NCBI GenBank assembly: GCA_003218935.1
Contig: QHPA01000359.1
Span: 1-10,677 of the forward strand
DNA from: Verrucomicrobiota bacterium
GTDB taxonomy: Bacteria; Verrucomicrobiota; Verrucomicrobiia; Limisphaerales; AV2
DNA length: 10,677 nucleotides
Direction of reading: 5' to 3'
The notes beneath the pieces were generated by a model that ran no database searches, was not told the DNA's origin, and saw nothing but the letters and a program-made list of their open reading frames with translations. The translations under genes were made by a program, and so were the position numbers. This document shows positions 1 through 7,705 of the stretch, in pieces (within the stretch, counting starts at the first letter, position 1; each line of letters opens with the position of its first letter).

Positions 1-1168
1 GATTTTTGAATCCAAGATGAAGTGGAACATCAGCGAAGGGCACGACTCCTCGCATCCGTTTCGTGCGCGCGTGAACGGCATCGAATACCTCTATCTTTAT
101 CCGAACTGGCGAGTGAAGGCCGACCTGAAGAGTCTGGCGGATCTTGGGAGCTACGAAGGGTTCACCTGCGTGGCAGGCGACGGGAAGGCGAACGGCGCCG
201 AGACTCAGATCGACCGGAACGCAGGAGGCCACGCGCGCTATTCGTGGAAAGCGGGCGCAGACCGGCTGTATCCCGGGCGAATTCGTGAACTGATTTCCGC
301 GGGCAAGTTGAAGCCGGAAGAAAGCTGGATTCAACTTCACGACTTTGAAACGGGCGCACCAGTCGAGGCCGGACGCGGTTCCGTTTATTGGAACGAGTTT
401 CGACAACGGTGGGTGATGATCGTGTCGGCGGAACCCGGCGAAATCTGGTTCGCGGAAGCCGACACGCCAGTCGGCCCGTGGGTTTACGCGCGCCGCGTGG
501 TGTCACACGACCATTACAACTTCTACAATCCAACCCAGCATCCTTTCTTCGATCAGGACGGCGGGCGATTGATTTACTTCGAGGGTACTTACACGGCGAG
601 TTTCTCCGACGCGAAGGAGAAAACGCCGCACTACGATTACAACCAGATCATGTATCGCCTCGCGCTCGACGATGCGCGCCTGAATTTGCCGGTGCCGGTG
701 TATCGAGTGAATGATGTCGGGGGGAAAACGCGCTACCTGACCCGTGAAGCCATCGAGCGCGAGCGATTGTGGAATCAGATCGAAGAAGTCGCGTTCTTCG
801 CGCTCGCGCCCAATCGCGGTCGCAGCGGGATGATTCCGATTTTCGAGCAAAAGGAGGGCGGCGGCCAGGCCGTTTTGCGCGACACGCCACCGCCGGGCCA
901 GACCCAGCCGATTTTTTTTGTCCTGCCTCCGCGGACGCCATCGGCTGCGGCCGATTCCAATCCACCCGAAGACCAATCACCCGACGCCACGCCGCTCTAC
1001 GACTATCGTGATGCAGGCGAACACCGGCGGATGTATTCGACCGATCCTAATCTCCCGGATCAGACGCTGCAACGTTCGGCGGAGCCGATCTGCCGGGTTT
1101 GGAAAAATCCAATGCGAGTGCTGGCGTTGGACGCAGAAGCCGGGCCGATTCCACTCTCCAATCAATGA
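1..1168 (+). CDS. Beta-propeller protein, GH43/DUF4185-like, 5' end missing
   Basis: This is the 3' part of a gene: the frame is open back to base 2, and the ATG at 17 has no ribosome binding site before it and is probably internal. About 388 residues are visible, ending at TGA 1166-1168. The middle part has the look of a five-bladed propeller of the glycosyl hydrolase 43 / DUF4185 type: blocks such as RWVMIVSAEPGEIWFAEAD followed by TPVGPW, then FYNPTQHPFFDQDGG and IYFEGTYT, which in such folds describe a blade contacting a ligand. The C-terminal quarter contains two short units (AFFALAPN...IPIFEQ and PLYDYRDAGEHRRMYSTDP) that resemble the repeated strand-turn units of DUF5648-like domains, then a closing CRVWKNPMRVLALD. 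I infer an extracytoplasmic carbohydrate-related role, but the N-terminus, any signal peptide and catalytic acids are outside the window, so substrate and activity cannot be given. An unrelated seven- or five-bladed propeller is possible. Confidence 0.75.
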   Translation, partial: IFESKMKWNISEGHDSSHPFRARVNGIEYLYLYPNWRVKADLKSLADLGSYEGFTCVAGDGKANGAETQIDRNAGGHARYSWKAGADRLYPGRIRELISAGKLKPEESWIQLHDFETGAPVEAGRGSVYWNEFRQRWVMIVSAEPGEIWFAEADTPVGPWVYARRVVSHDHYNFYNPTQHPFFDQDGGRLIYFEGTYTASFSDAKEKTPHYDYNQIMYRLALDDARLNLPVPVYRVNDVGGKTRYLTREAIERERLWNQIEEVAFFALAPNRGRSGMIPIFEQKEGGGQAVLRDTPPPGQTQPIFFVLPPRTPSAAADSNPPEDQSPDATPLYDYRDAGEHRRMYSTDPNLPDQTLQRSAEPICRVWKNPMRVLALDAEAGPIPLSNQ

Positions 1169-1350
1169 GCGTCGGCGCAAGGTGCAACCTTGATGCCCAG
1201 TCCGTCTTGAGAAAATGAGGGATCGGCTGTTCTCAATCCTTGGGATACGTCTAGTTTCGTGGTGCCACCTTCCTGCAAAACTTCAAAAGATTTTGGCTGC
1301 TTAAGCGCACTCAATAGAACTATTCTTGTCAGGCGGTGCAATTGCTCTCT

Positions 1351-3414
1351 ATGAAAACCGAATCCGGGATTTGGAGTAAGCAAAGTTCAACTCGAGTCTC
1401 CGCCGGTCTGATTTTGCGCCTGATCGTCGGCTTGGCCATTCCGGTTTTAGGGCGAGCGGACGGCTGTTTTATTTTCAAGTGGGACAAGAGGATTGACATC
1501 AACGAGCCGACTCAAAAAGCGATCATCGTCCATGATGCCGGACGCGAGGACGTGTTGCTTCAAGTCAAGTATCAGGGTCCGTTGGAACAATTCGGTTGGC
1601 TCATTCCGGTGCCCAACCTGCCCAAAGTGGAAAAAGGTTCGATGGACTGCTTCTACGAACTGAGCCGGTTGACTCAGCGACATTTCGGGATGCACTACCT
1701 GAGAAGGGCGGCGCTCGGCACAAAAGATGAGCCGGAAGTCAACGTCGTGGAAGTCAAGACGGTGGGCGCGTATGAGGTGGCCATTCTTTCGGCGCAAGAT
1801 GCCGGCAGTCTCGATCGGTGGTTGAAGACGCATGATTATTCCATTCCCAAAGACAAGGGCGGAATCATCGACGACTACATTCGCAAAGGGTGGTATTTTA
1901 TCGCCGCAAAGATCCAGTTGAACCGTGGCGTTGGTTTCAAATTGGTCTCCGACGGTGCTCGCGGGAACCCGACGGTAGATCAAAGGGAGCGCAAGGAGAT
2001 TCAGACCAAACTTTCGAGCGGCGAACTGCATCCGCTCCTAATCAGCTTCGACACGCCGAAATGCGTTTTTCCGCTCAGAATCTCCGACGTCAATGGCAAG
2101 CCGTCGGAAGTTTCTCTTTATGTGCTTTCCACCGAACCGCTGCTGAACCGGTTCATCCTCAACAAAAGATTGGAACTCCTCGCTCAACGTAGAGCGGAAT
2201 GGGAACGTAAGAAACCTGAGCGGCAGAAGGAGACGTTAAGGCAGGAATTGCTGGCGAGACACAACCTTCTCCAGTGGCGTCGCCTGAGTGCTCGACACGG
2301 TAACGAAGTAATGGACTGGTCCATGGAAGAGTTGGAAGCGATGGAAAAGGAAGGCAAGCCGCCCACCCCGGCCAAGCCTCTCGGAAACGGCTTTTCCATC
2401 GCGCCTCAGGAGGTCCTCACGAACCTCCTTGTCAGCTCCGACACGATGCCTCAATGCACGCGGCGAATCGGGCGTCTCAAGGGCAAAGATTGGTATCTGA
2501 CGAAAGAGGTGCGGACTTTCTCCTCCGAAGAAATGCTGGACCTGGAGTTTGAACCGGCCATCCCGGCACTGGCTGAAGCCTTGCCAACATCGGACGGGGC
2601 CTTCGCCGCTTCCGCCTTGTCAGGGTTTGGCAGTATCAGTGTGCCGGCCCTCATTTCCGACTGCCAAAGCACGAATTCCATCGAGCGCATCAACGCTTCT
2701 TTGGGGTTGTCGCAGATGCAAGATGATCGGATGGTGGAACCGTTGCTCGGCCTGCTCCACGACTCGGCGCCGGAAATCAGACTGAACGCCGTGCGCGCGA
2801 CCAGGCAAAACTGGAAAGCGCGGTTCGCTGAACCGCTGATTGCCCTCTTCCGCGATGAATATCCGGAGATTCGCGCAGAAGCCGCCAATGTTCTTGGCCC
2901 CAACAGCCCGCGATCCGGAATAGCCATTTCAACTTACTTGGATCTGCTAAAGGACCAAGATCCGGACGTTCAGGCTTGCGCCCTGCACGTGCTCCTGCCC
3001 ATCAGCGGCGGCCGGATTCCTCGGGAAGACCTGATTCGGCTTTTGGCTAACCCGCGAATGAACGTCATCTACACGACTCTCAGCTTGTTGCGGCGCGGTC
3101 GAATGTGGACCATGTCTTCGGAAGAAGTTGAGCCGCTGCTGAAACACAATCTGACTGCGGCCCGTGTTATGGGTTTGAACGTCCTACAGAACATTGCCGA
3201 TCCAAAGGCAGTTGAGTTGGCTCTGCCTCTTCTCAGAGACCCCAACTCAATCGTGCGAAAACGCGCCTTTTTCTTTTTCCGGACCGTTGCGGGCGAGAAC
3301 GTCTCGTTGGACGATCCTGCAAAATGGGAGCAGTGGTGGGCCGAGCACAAAGCGACTTTCGCGGGTCACCCATTGAACTCGGCGCTCTCCACTTCACCAC
3401 AGACCCGACCATGA
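1351..3414 (+). CDS. Secreted DUF2330 protein with C-terminal HEAT repeats
   Basis: The 687-residue product starts with a signal peptide (about residues 1-36, hydrophobic stretch LILRLIVGLAIPVLG, then ADGCF). Residues about 38-265 match my knowledge of DUF2330: QKAIIVHDAGREDVLLQVKY, the FGWLIPVP motif, and a closing CVFPLRIS...VSLYVLSTEP. A charged, probably coiled-coil segment follows (about 272-335), then helical HEAT-like repeats from about 410 to 650 with units such as VEPLLGLLHDSAPEIRLNAV and ALPLLRDPNSIVRKRAFFFF. The end, WEQWWAEHK, is a common closing motif of planctomycete/verrucomicrobial HEAT proteins. The molecular function of DUF2330 is unknown; I infer an exported scaffold or binding protein. 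I chose ATG 1351 over the in-frame GTG at 1336 because it is ATG and gives a more normal signal peptide; neither has a strong Shine-Dalgarno. The stop codon overlaps the start of the next gene (ATGA, 3411-3414), so the two are probably one transcript with coupled translation. Confidence 0.88.
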   Translation: MKTESGIWSKQSSTRVSAGLILRLIVGLAIPVLGRADGCFIFKWDKRIDINEPTQKAIIVHDAGREDVLLQVKYQGPLEQFGWLIPVPNLPKVEKGSMDCFYELSRLTQRHFGMHYLRRAALGTKDEPEVNVVEVKTVGAYEVAILSAQDAGSLDRWLKTHDYSIPKDKGGIIDDYIRKGWYFIAAKIQLNRGVGFKLVSDGARGNPTVDQRERKEIQTKLSSGELHPLLISFDTPKCVFPLRISDVNGKPSEVSLYVLSTEPLLNRFILNKRLELLAQRRAEWERKKPERQKETLRQELLARHNLLQWRRLSARHGNEVMDWSMEELEAMEKEGKPPTPAKPLGNGFSIAPQEVLTNLLVSSDTMPQCTRRIGRLKGKDWYLTKEVRTFSSEEMLDLEFEPAIPALAEALPTSDGAFAASALSGFGSISVPALISDCQSTNSIERINASLGLSQMQDDRMVEPLLGLLHDSAPEIRLNAVRATRQNWKARFAEPLIALFRDEYPEIRAEAANVLGPNSPRSGIAISTYLDLLKDQDPDVQACALHVLLPISGGRIPREDLIRLLANPRMNVIYTTLSLLRRGRMWTMSSEEVEPLLKHNLTAARVMGLNVLQNIADPKAVELALPLLRDPNSIVRKRAFFFFRTVAGENVSLDDPAKWEQWWAEHKATFAGHPLNSALSTSPQTRP

Positions 3415-4370
3415 AGGCACTCAAAACAAAATGCTGTTTCGCGTCCGGGATCATCTTTCTCGCAGCGATTCTTTCTTCCGCGGGTTTAACGCGGATGCTG
3501 GCCCAAAACCTGGCCGGCGACGAGGCGTTGTCGAAAGCGCTGATTGACGGCGAGGATTGGCAGTTGGTCGCCGATGGATTCGGGTTCACCGACGGCGCCT
3601 GCGCCGATGCGGAGGGCAATTTCTACTTCTTCGATCTCGGCAAAAACACGGGCATCAAGAAGATCAGCGCCGAAGGCAAAGTGACGACGTTCCTGGACAA
3701 CACGCCGAAGTGCAGTGGGTTGAAATTCGGACCGGACGGACGGATTTACGCCTGCACGCAAGGGCCGAAAAAACAAGTTGTGGCGATCGAGGTGCCCTCC
3801 GGCGCAACCACCGTGCTCGCCAACGATGTGCAGCCAAACGATCTGGTCGTGTCGCACAAAGGCTTCGTTTATTTCACCGAAACCGGCAAGGGGCAAGTGA
3901 CGATTGTGGATACGAAAGGCGACTCGCGCGTCGGCGCCGCCGGCATCAACAAACCCAACGGCATCACACTTTCGCCGGACCAGGGCACGCTGGCCGTTTC
4001 GGAATATGGTGGCACGAACGTCTGGGTTTATCGTGTCGAGCGCGACGGTAGTTTGACTGCCGGCGAGCGTTACATGACCTTGCGCGCGCCGGTCGGCAAA
4101 CCGGACAGTGGCGGAGACGGGATGACGACGGATGCTCAAGGCCGTTACTACGTGACCTCGCACGTCGGCATTCAGATGTTCGACTGGACGGGCCGTTTGG
4201 GAGGCGTGATCGCGCGGCCGCAAAATAAAGGAACGGTCAGCGTAACTTTCGCCGGGCCGAACCTGGAATATCTCTACGCTTGTTCATCGGACAAAATCTA
4301 TCGGCGCAAAACCAAGGCCAAGGGAGTTTTGTTTTTCCAGCCACCGGCGTTGACCGCGCAAGGAAAATGA
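3411..4370 (+). CDS. SMP-30/gluconolactonase-like secreted beta-propeller
   Basis: A 319-residue protein of the SMP-30/gluconolactonase/LRE fold (six-bladed propeller that in characterised members is a metal-dependent lactonase). The start at 3411 is preferred over an upstream in-frame ATG at 3324: it makes the ATGA overlap with the DUF2330 gene and is followed by a signal peptide (about residues 1-31, hydrophobic core FASGIIFLAAILSSAGL). Metal/substrate positions can be placed by motif: N143 in QPNDLVV, N183 in KPNGITLSPD and D236 in SGGDGMTTD correspond to human SMP30 N103, N154 and D204. The fourth ligand, normally Glu in an FTEGP motif, is here D61 in FTDGACAD. That is a conservative change, so activity may be kept. 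The product is probably periplasmic or outer-surface and opens a sugar lactone or related ester; the substrate is not known. It ends 18 bases before the convergent response regulator gene. Confidence 0.9.
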   Translation: MKALKTKCCFASGIIFLAAILSSAGLTRMLAQNLAGDEALSKALIDGEDWQLVADGFGFTDGACADAEGNFYFFDLGKNTGIKKISAEGKVTTFLDNTPKCSGLKFGPDGRIYACTQGPKKQVVAIEVPSGATTVLANDVQPNDLVVSHKGFVYFTETGKGQVTIVDTKGDSRVGAAGINKPNGITLSPDQGTLAVSEYGGTNVWVYRVERDGSLTAGERYMTLRAPVGKPDSGGDGMTTDAQGRYYVTSHVGIQMFDWTGRLGGVIARPQNKGTVSVTFAGPNLEYLYACSSDKIYRRKTKAKGVLFFQPPALTAQGK

Positions 4371-4388
4371 GTCCGGAACGCAGCGCGT

Positions 4389-4835
4389 TCAAGACCCCGG
4401 CTTGGGCGGCGATTGATTGACGATTCCCCAGAAAGCGCCCAGTTCGCGGACGGCATTCACGAAATCGCAGAATTCCACCGGCTTGACCACGTAGGCATTG
4501 ACGCCCAACTCGTAGCTTTTCAGAAGGTCGCCGTGTTCGCGCGATGAAGTGAGCATCACCACCGGGATGGTTTTGAATCGATCATCCGCTTTGATCTGTT
4601 GCAAGACCTCGAGGCCGTCCACTTTTGGCATTTTGTTGTCGAGCACGATCAAAACTGGATTGCCAGGCGGGCGGTTTGCGTATTGGCCGCGGCGATACAG
4701 GTAGTCCAACGCCTCCGCGCCGTCGTGGACGACATCCACCTGATTGGCCAGATGGTGATTCGAAAGCGCACGCAGGGTCAGCTCGATGTCGTTCAAATTG
4801 TCTTCCGCGAGCAGGATTCTTTTCAGGTCCGTCAT
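4389..4835 (-). CDS. Single-domain response regulator, CheY/Rcp1-like
   Basis: A 148-residue stand-alone receiver domain with no output domain. Key residues are all present: acidic pair E11/D12 (LLAEDN), phospho-acceptor D66 (LIVLDNKMPKVDG), T96 (VMLTSS) and K118 (YVVKP). The insertion around residues 46-60 (YLYRRGQYANRPPGNP) before strand 3 is typical of Rcp1-like regulators that work with phytochrome-type or PAS hybrid histidine kinases. It would be phosphorylated by a sensor kinase in the cytoplasm and act by protein contact or as a phosphorelay intermediate. No kinase is in this window. It lies 41 bases downstream of the damaged C92 peptidase gene on the same strand, so it may share that transcript or have its own promoter in the gap; I could not identify a good promoter or Shine-Dalgarno there. 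It is convergent with the SMP-30-like gene. Confidence 0.95.
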   Translation of the reverse strand: MTDLKRILLAEDNLNDIELTLRALSNHHLANQVDVVHDGAEALDYLYRRGQYANRPPGNPVLIVLDNKMPKVDGLEVLQQIKADDRFKTIPVVMLTSSREHGDLLKSYELGVNAYVVKPVEFCDFVNAVRELGAFWGIVNQSPPKPGS

Positions 4836-4876
4836 AATGTGTTGTATGCTTCAGACCGCAAAAGCCAAAATGAAAT

Positions 4877-5525
4877 CTAACTCGAGACGGCCCCTTTCAA
4901 ACGTCTAATCCGCGCGCGGACTCTGCGTCGCAAACGGACCCGCAACTGATCGAGTTTGCTCCGGCCAGACCCTCGTTTCAGCAGGTACGTGACGTGCGGC
5001 GCAGGCGCCCGGGAGATGTCTTCAGGCGTGGTGTTTTTCGCATCAACGCCCGGCGCGAGGTCGATCCCCGCCTTGCGAAACAGATGCTGCACGAACGCCG
5101 AGCAGTAAACCGATTTTTCGCGCGCCAGAACGTTTCCCTTTCGCTACCAGTTCGAGACCCTCGCGCACGAGGGTTACGACCTGTTCTTCACTCAGTCCGA
5201 AATCGAGCACGGCCAGAGTGGTGTAGAGACCCTCGTTGAAATATTTCGAGATGCGGTTTTCCTGCACGCCCAACCGGATGTGCCTGCGATTGATCTGGAG
5301 GTCTGATTCGATGACCCAGTGGTGCCCGTCCGGCCGGCGGCCCTGGAATAAAAACGAGTGCGACCAGAGACTCCACCGGCCTTCGTCATCAAGGTGCCGT
5401 TCGGCACGCGCGATGGCTTTATCGATCAGCGTGATGCCGCCGGAGAGGCCAACGCGGCCTGGTCGCGCATGGGTTTCCAGAAATTCCTGGTTCGAAACGC
5501 CGGTGATTGTCACAACTTCGGTCAT
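4877..5525 (-). pseudogene. YiiX-like C92 (permuted papain) hydrolase, frameshifted before its catalytic Cys
   Basis: Two reading frames together encode one protein. Frame one starts at ATG 5525-5523, overlapping the permease stop (ATGA), and carries residues 1-130: PGRVGLSGG, WSHSFLF with H56, and WVIESD with E73. These match the His and acidic motifs of the YiiX/YaeF (DUF830, peptidase family C92) permuted NlpC/P60 fold. The Cys motif VYCSAFVQHLFRKAG and the TTPEDIS block lie in the next frame, which ends at TAG 4877-4879. Reading through one fewer A in the AAA at 5133-5135 gives a continuous 215-residue protein with Cys141. As written, frame one ends at TGA 5043-5045 after about 30 aberrant residues and has no Cys. 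The family cleaves cell-wall peptides or lipid/acyl amides. The C-terminus is very Arg-rich (residues about 196-208). The break may be a real mutation, a sequencing error in a short A run, or, less likely, programmed +1 frameshifting. Confidence 0.82.
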
Positions 5526-7705
5526 GAACGGGTAACGCCGGACGCCGCATCGGCGCCGGATTGAGAAATCTGGTCCAAGCGCTCGCGCGCGGGCGCCCGG
5601 CAGGCGAAGAGCGCATAGCCGATACCCGTGCCGTAGCAGACTCCGTAACTGACGCCCCATAACAGCATTCCGAGTTCGACTTCGTAAACGTCCCCGAACG
5701 TTTTCTCGACGAACAAAAGTTTCTTGCCGTCGTGCGACCAATCAGCGCGTTCACCAAACCAGGTGACGCGTTTGATCCAGGGCGGCAGGTGGTCCGCCGG
5801 ATTCCCGCCTTCTTTTGGCCTGAGATTTTTCTCGGCTGCGACTGCGGCGAAGGCCAGCGCCAACATGGTGGAAACAATCAGTTTGAAGGTTGGCGCGTTC
5901 ACCGCCGCTCGTGGCAACGGTGGCGGCAGCGCCGGCCGGATTGGCGCCGCGACTCCCGCCGCCCGTTCACGGAATTCCGAATACAATTTCCGCCGTGCCC
6001 AGAGCGCGAAGGCAATATCCTTGATCAGGTAGAGGACCGTCGTCACTGCGACGGTCAGCAACGGATACCAGACCATGAATTGCGATGGGCCGGTCGGAGT
6101 TCCTCGAAACAGGCGCGGCAACAGCAGCAGTGGAACGGCCAGCGCCGACGCGAAGGTGACTCCGAACCAAGGAATGATTTGGACGAAAAGGATCGTTTTC
6201 AGCGTGGACAGGTTTGCGCTCTTCGAGTTCAGCCCCATCCACATGCCGAACCATGCCACGGCGGCCAGATTGGCGACGACCGTGAGTGTCGTCGCGAAAG
6301 ATATGGCCAGCGTCCCAAAGTCGTTCGGCCCGGTAAAGGCGCTTCCAACGGATACGGACACGGTCCCGGTTCCCGTTGTTGTCGTTACGAGGGTCGCGTT
6401 CGTCCTGGCGACCGTGTTTGCGGTTGCTGCGATTGGAGGCGTGGTCGCAGGAACGGTGGCGGCAACGCGTCTCCACGTCTGTTGTTGAACCAGGAAAGTG
6501 CCGAGCAACTGCGCCGCGAGACACAACCCCAGGGGCGCGCCGAACATCCGCACCAACGCCCGCCACTGGCCTTGCACGATCTGACGCGAGGTTAGCGGCG
6601 TGGCCAACAGAAGCTCGATCAGACCGCTGCGCTGGGCTTCAACGAAGAAGCGTCCAGCTTGTGAGGCGATCCCCAAGTACAGCACGAGCGTGCACGCGCC
6701 GGCGACATAGCTCCATACAAACCATAACATCCATCGTTCATCGGCCGCGAACGTCGCGGCCAACCCGCTCACCAGGAGAATCGTCAGGGCCCAAAGCAGG
6801 ACCGCCTGCCAGCGTTCGCGGCACGCCAGCCAAAGAACCGGGTTCGGCTCGATCAGCTTTCGGCGCAGAGCGCTACGAGTCTTGGCTCCGCCGAATTTCC
6901 AGTAATACGCCCAGGTTCCAGCGGGAGTGGAACGTTTCGCGGTGTTTTCCCGCCACGTGCGCGGCAGCAGCAGGCAAGCCAGACCAAAAAACGTCCATGC
7001 GACAGCCTGGTTCACGAGCAGTGCCGCCCAGAATGGTGTCCGACCCCACGCGCCTGCTGTCACAAAAAGGTAACCGGGACTGGACAGGCTGAGCATCGGA
7101 TTGAAGGCGCGCTGCTTGATCGCGGCGAAGATTCCATCGCTCGCAGGACCGGCGGCGACCAACAGCAGCAACAGAAACAATGTCGCCGCCAGCGCTTTTT
7201 GCGACTCGCGGCTGAGGGTCGACACGAACAAGCCCGCCGCCACGGAGACGAACATCGCATTGACCAGCGCCAGCGATGTTTTCCAAAATTGCGCTCCCGT
7301 CACGCCACCCATTATCAGAGCAATGGCGAGAATCGGGAAAACGGCGAGCAGGGCGTAAAAGACCCGCAGTGACGTGGCCAGAAGTTTACCCAACACCACG
7401 TCATGGCCGCGCAGGTCGGTGAGAAACAGAAAGCCGAGTGTGCCTTCTCGTTTCTCCTCGCTCAAACAATCGGACGTGAAGAACAAGCCGGCCGACAAGG
7501 CCACCGCGAGACTGAGCCAAGTCAGGACGCCGAACAGGCCCCTCCCCAGGCCTGGAGTGCCGAATCCAGGGCCCACCCTGCTCAAGACGAGGACCCCGCT
7601 CCCGATGATCCACGCCACGAGCGCGGCGATGACGCGGACCCGGAACGTGCTGCGTTTCCGCGCGGCCACGCGCAGTTCACGCTCGGCGACGGGGAGGAAC
7701 GTCAT
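5522..7705 (-). CDS. ABC-2 type permease ORF, apparently fused to fragments of two other proteins
   Basis: A 727-residue ORF. Residues 1-586 are a two-half ABC-2 type integral membrane permease: the start MTFLPVAERELRVAARK, several hydrophobic helices, and in each half the conserved loop after a helix, SEEKREGTLGFLFLTDLRG (about 82-100) and VEAQRSGLIELLLATP (355-370). It would export an unknown substrate with a separate ATPase. A Thr/Ala-rich loop lies at about 412-455. After the basic helix end (ALWARRKLYSEFRERA, 568-582) and a Pro-rich linker, residues 602-678 look like a different protein: a signal peptide (NAPTFKLIVSTMLALAFAAV) and the first blade of a PD40/TolB-like propeller (WFGERADWSHDGKKLLFVE). 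Residues 679-727 are a separate hydrophobic tail (MLLWGVSYGVCYGTGIGYAL). The codon for V602 is GTG (5902-5900), which could be the old start of the second gene. No ATPase gene lies directly upstream. The stop overlaps the start of the C92 gene. Confidence 0.85.
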   Translation of the reverse strand: MTFLPVAERELRVAARKRSTFRVRVIAALVAWIIGSGVLVLSRVGPGFGTPGLGRGLFGVLTWLSLAVALSAGLFFTSDCLSEEKREGTLGFLFLTDLRGHDVVLGKLLATSLRVFYALLAVFPILAIALIMGGVTGAQFWKTSLALVNAMFVSVAAGLFVSTLSRESQKALAATLFLLLLLVAAGPASDGIFAAIKQRAFNPMLSLSSPGYLFVTAGAWGRTPFWAALLVNQAVAWTFFGLACLLLPRTWRENTAKRSTPAGTWAYYWKFGGAKTRSALRRKLIEPNPVLWLACRERWQAVLLWALTILLVSGLAATFAADERWMLWFVWSYVAGACTLVLYLGIASQAGRFFVEAQRSGLIELLLATPLTSRQIVQGQWRALVRMFGAPLGLCLAAQLLGTFLVQQQTWRRVAATVPATTPPIAATANTVARTNATLVTTTTGTGTVSVSVGSAFTGPNDFGTLAISFATTLTVVANLAAVAWFGMWMGLNSKSANLSTLKTILFVQIIPWFGVTFASALAVPLLLLPRLFRGTPTGPSQFMVWYPLLTVAVTTVLYLIKDIAFALWARRKLYSEFRERAAGVAAPIRPALPPPLPRAAVNAPTFKLIVSTMLALAFAAVAAEKNLRPKEGGNPADHLPPWIKRVTWFGERADWSHDGKKLLFVEKTFGDVYEVELGMLLWGVSYGVCYGTGIGYALFACRAPARERLDQISQSGADAASGVTRS
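5672..5902 (-). other. Embedded N-terminus of a secreted PD40/TolB-like propeller protein
   Basis: Inside the permease ORF and in the same frame, the stretch from the GTG at 5902-5900 encodes a typical export signal (basic start, hydrophobic core LIVSTMLALAFAAVAA, cleavage expected before EKN) followed by PWIKRVTWFGERADWSHDG and KKLLFVEKTFGDVYEVEL. The ADWSHDGKKLLF part is the strand-turn signature of PD40/WD40-like TolB propeller blades. A signal peptide has no place near the C-terminus of a permease, so I read this as the remains or the start of a neighbouring gene joined in frame by loss of a stop codon and a deletion after the first blade. It breaks off at about 5672 where an unrelated hydrophobic tail begins. 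Confidence 0.6.

Noticed and set aside
912..919. Run of eight T residues inside the first gene, a possible transcriptional slippage site
   Set aside because: The frame continues normally with sensible protein on both sides, so no shift is needed; such a run can arise from two Phe codons with neighbours.
3324..3410. Upstream in-frame ATG as the start of the SMP-30-like gene
   Set aside because: It would put 29 hydrophilic residues before the signal peptide and a long overlap with the DUF2330 gene; the ATGA start at 3411 fits better.
4376..4390. Inverted repeat GAACGC/GCGTTC with a three-base loop between the convergent SMP-30-like and response regulator genes
   Set aside because: The stem is only six base pairs, it has no T run on either side and it overlaps the response regulator stop codon, so it is not supported as a terminator.
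5132..5138. GGGAAAC on the minus strand, which resembles a viral -1 slippery heptamer, at the C92 frameshift
   Set aside because: The heptamer is not in the correct phase for -1 slippage, and the shift needed is +1, so the viral mechanism does not apply.
5732..7092. Long plus-strand open frames (287 and 238 residues) opposite the permease
   Set aside because: They are rich in Arg, Gly and Pro with no recognisable motifs, and the minus strand encodes clear membrane helices, so they are antisense shadows in GC-rich DNA.
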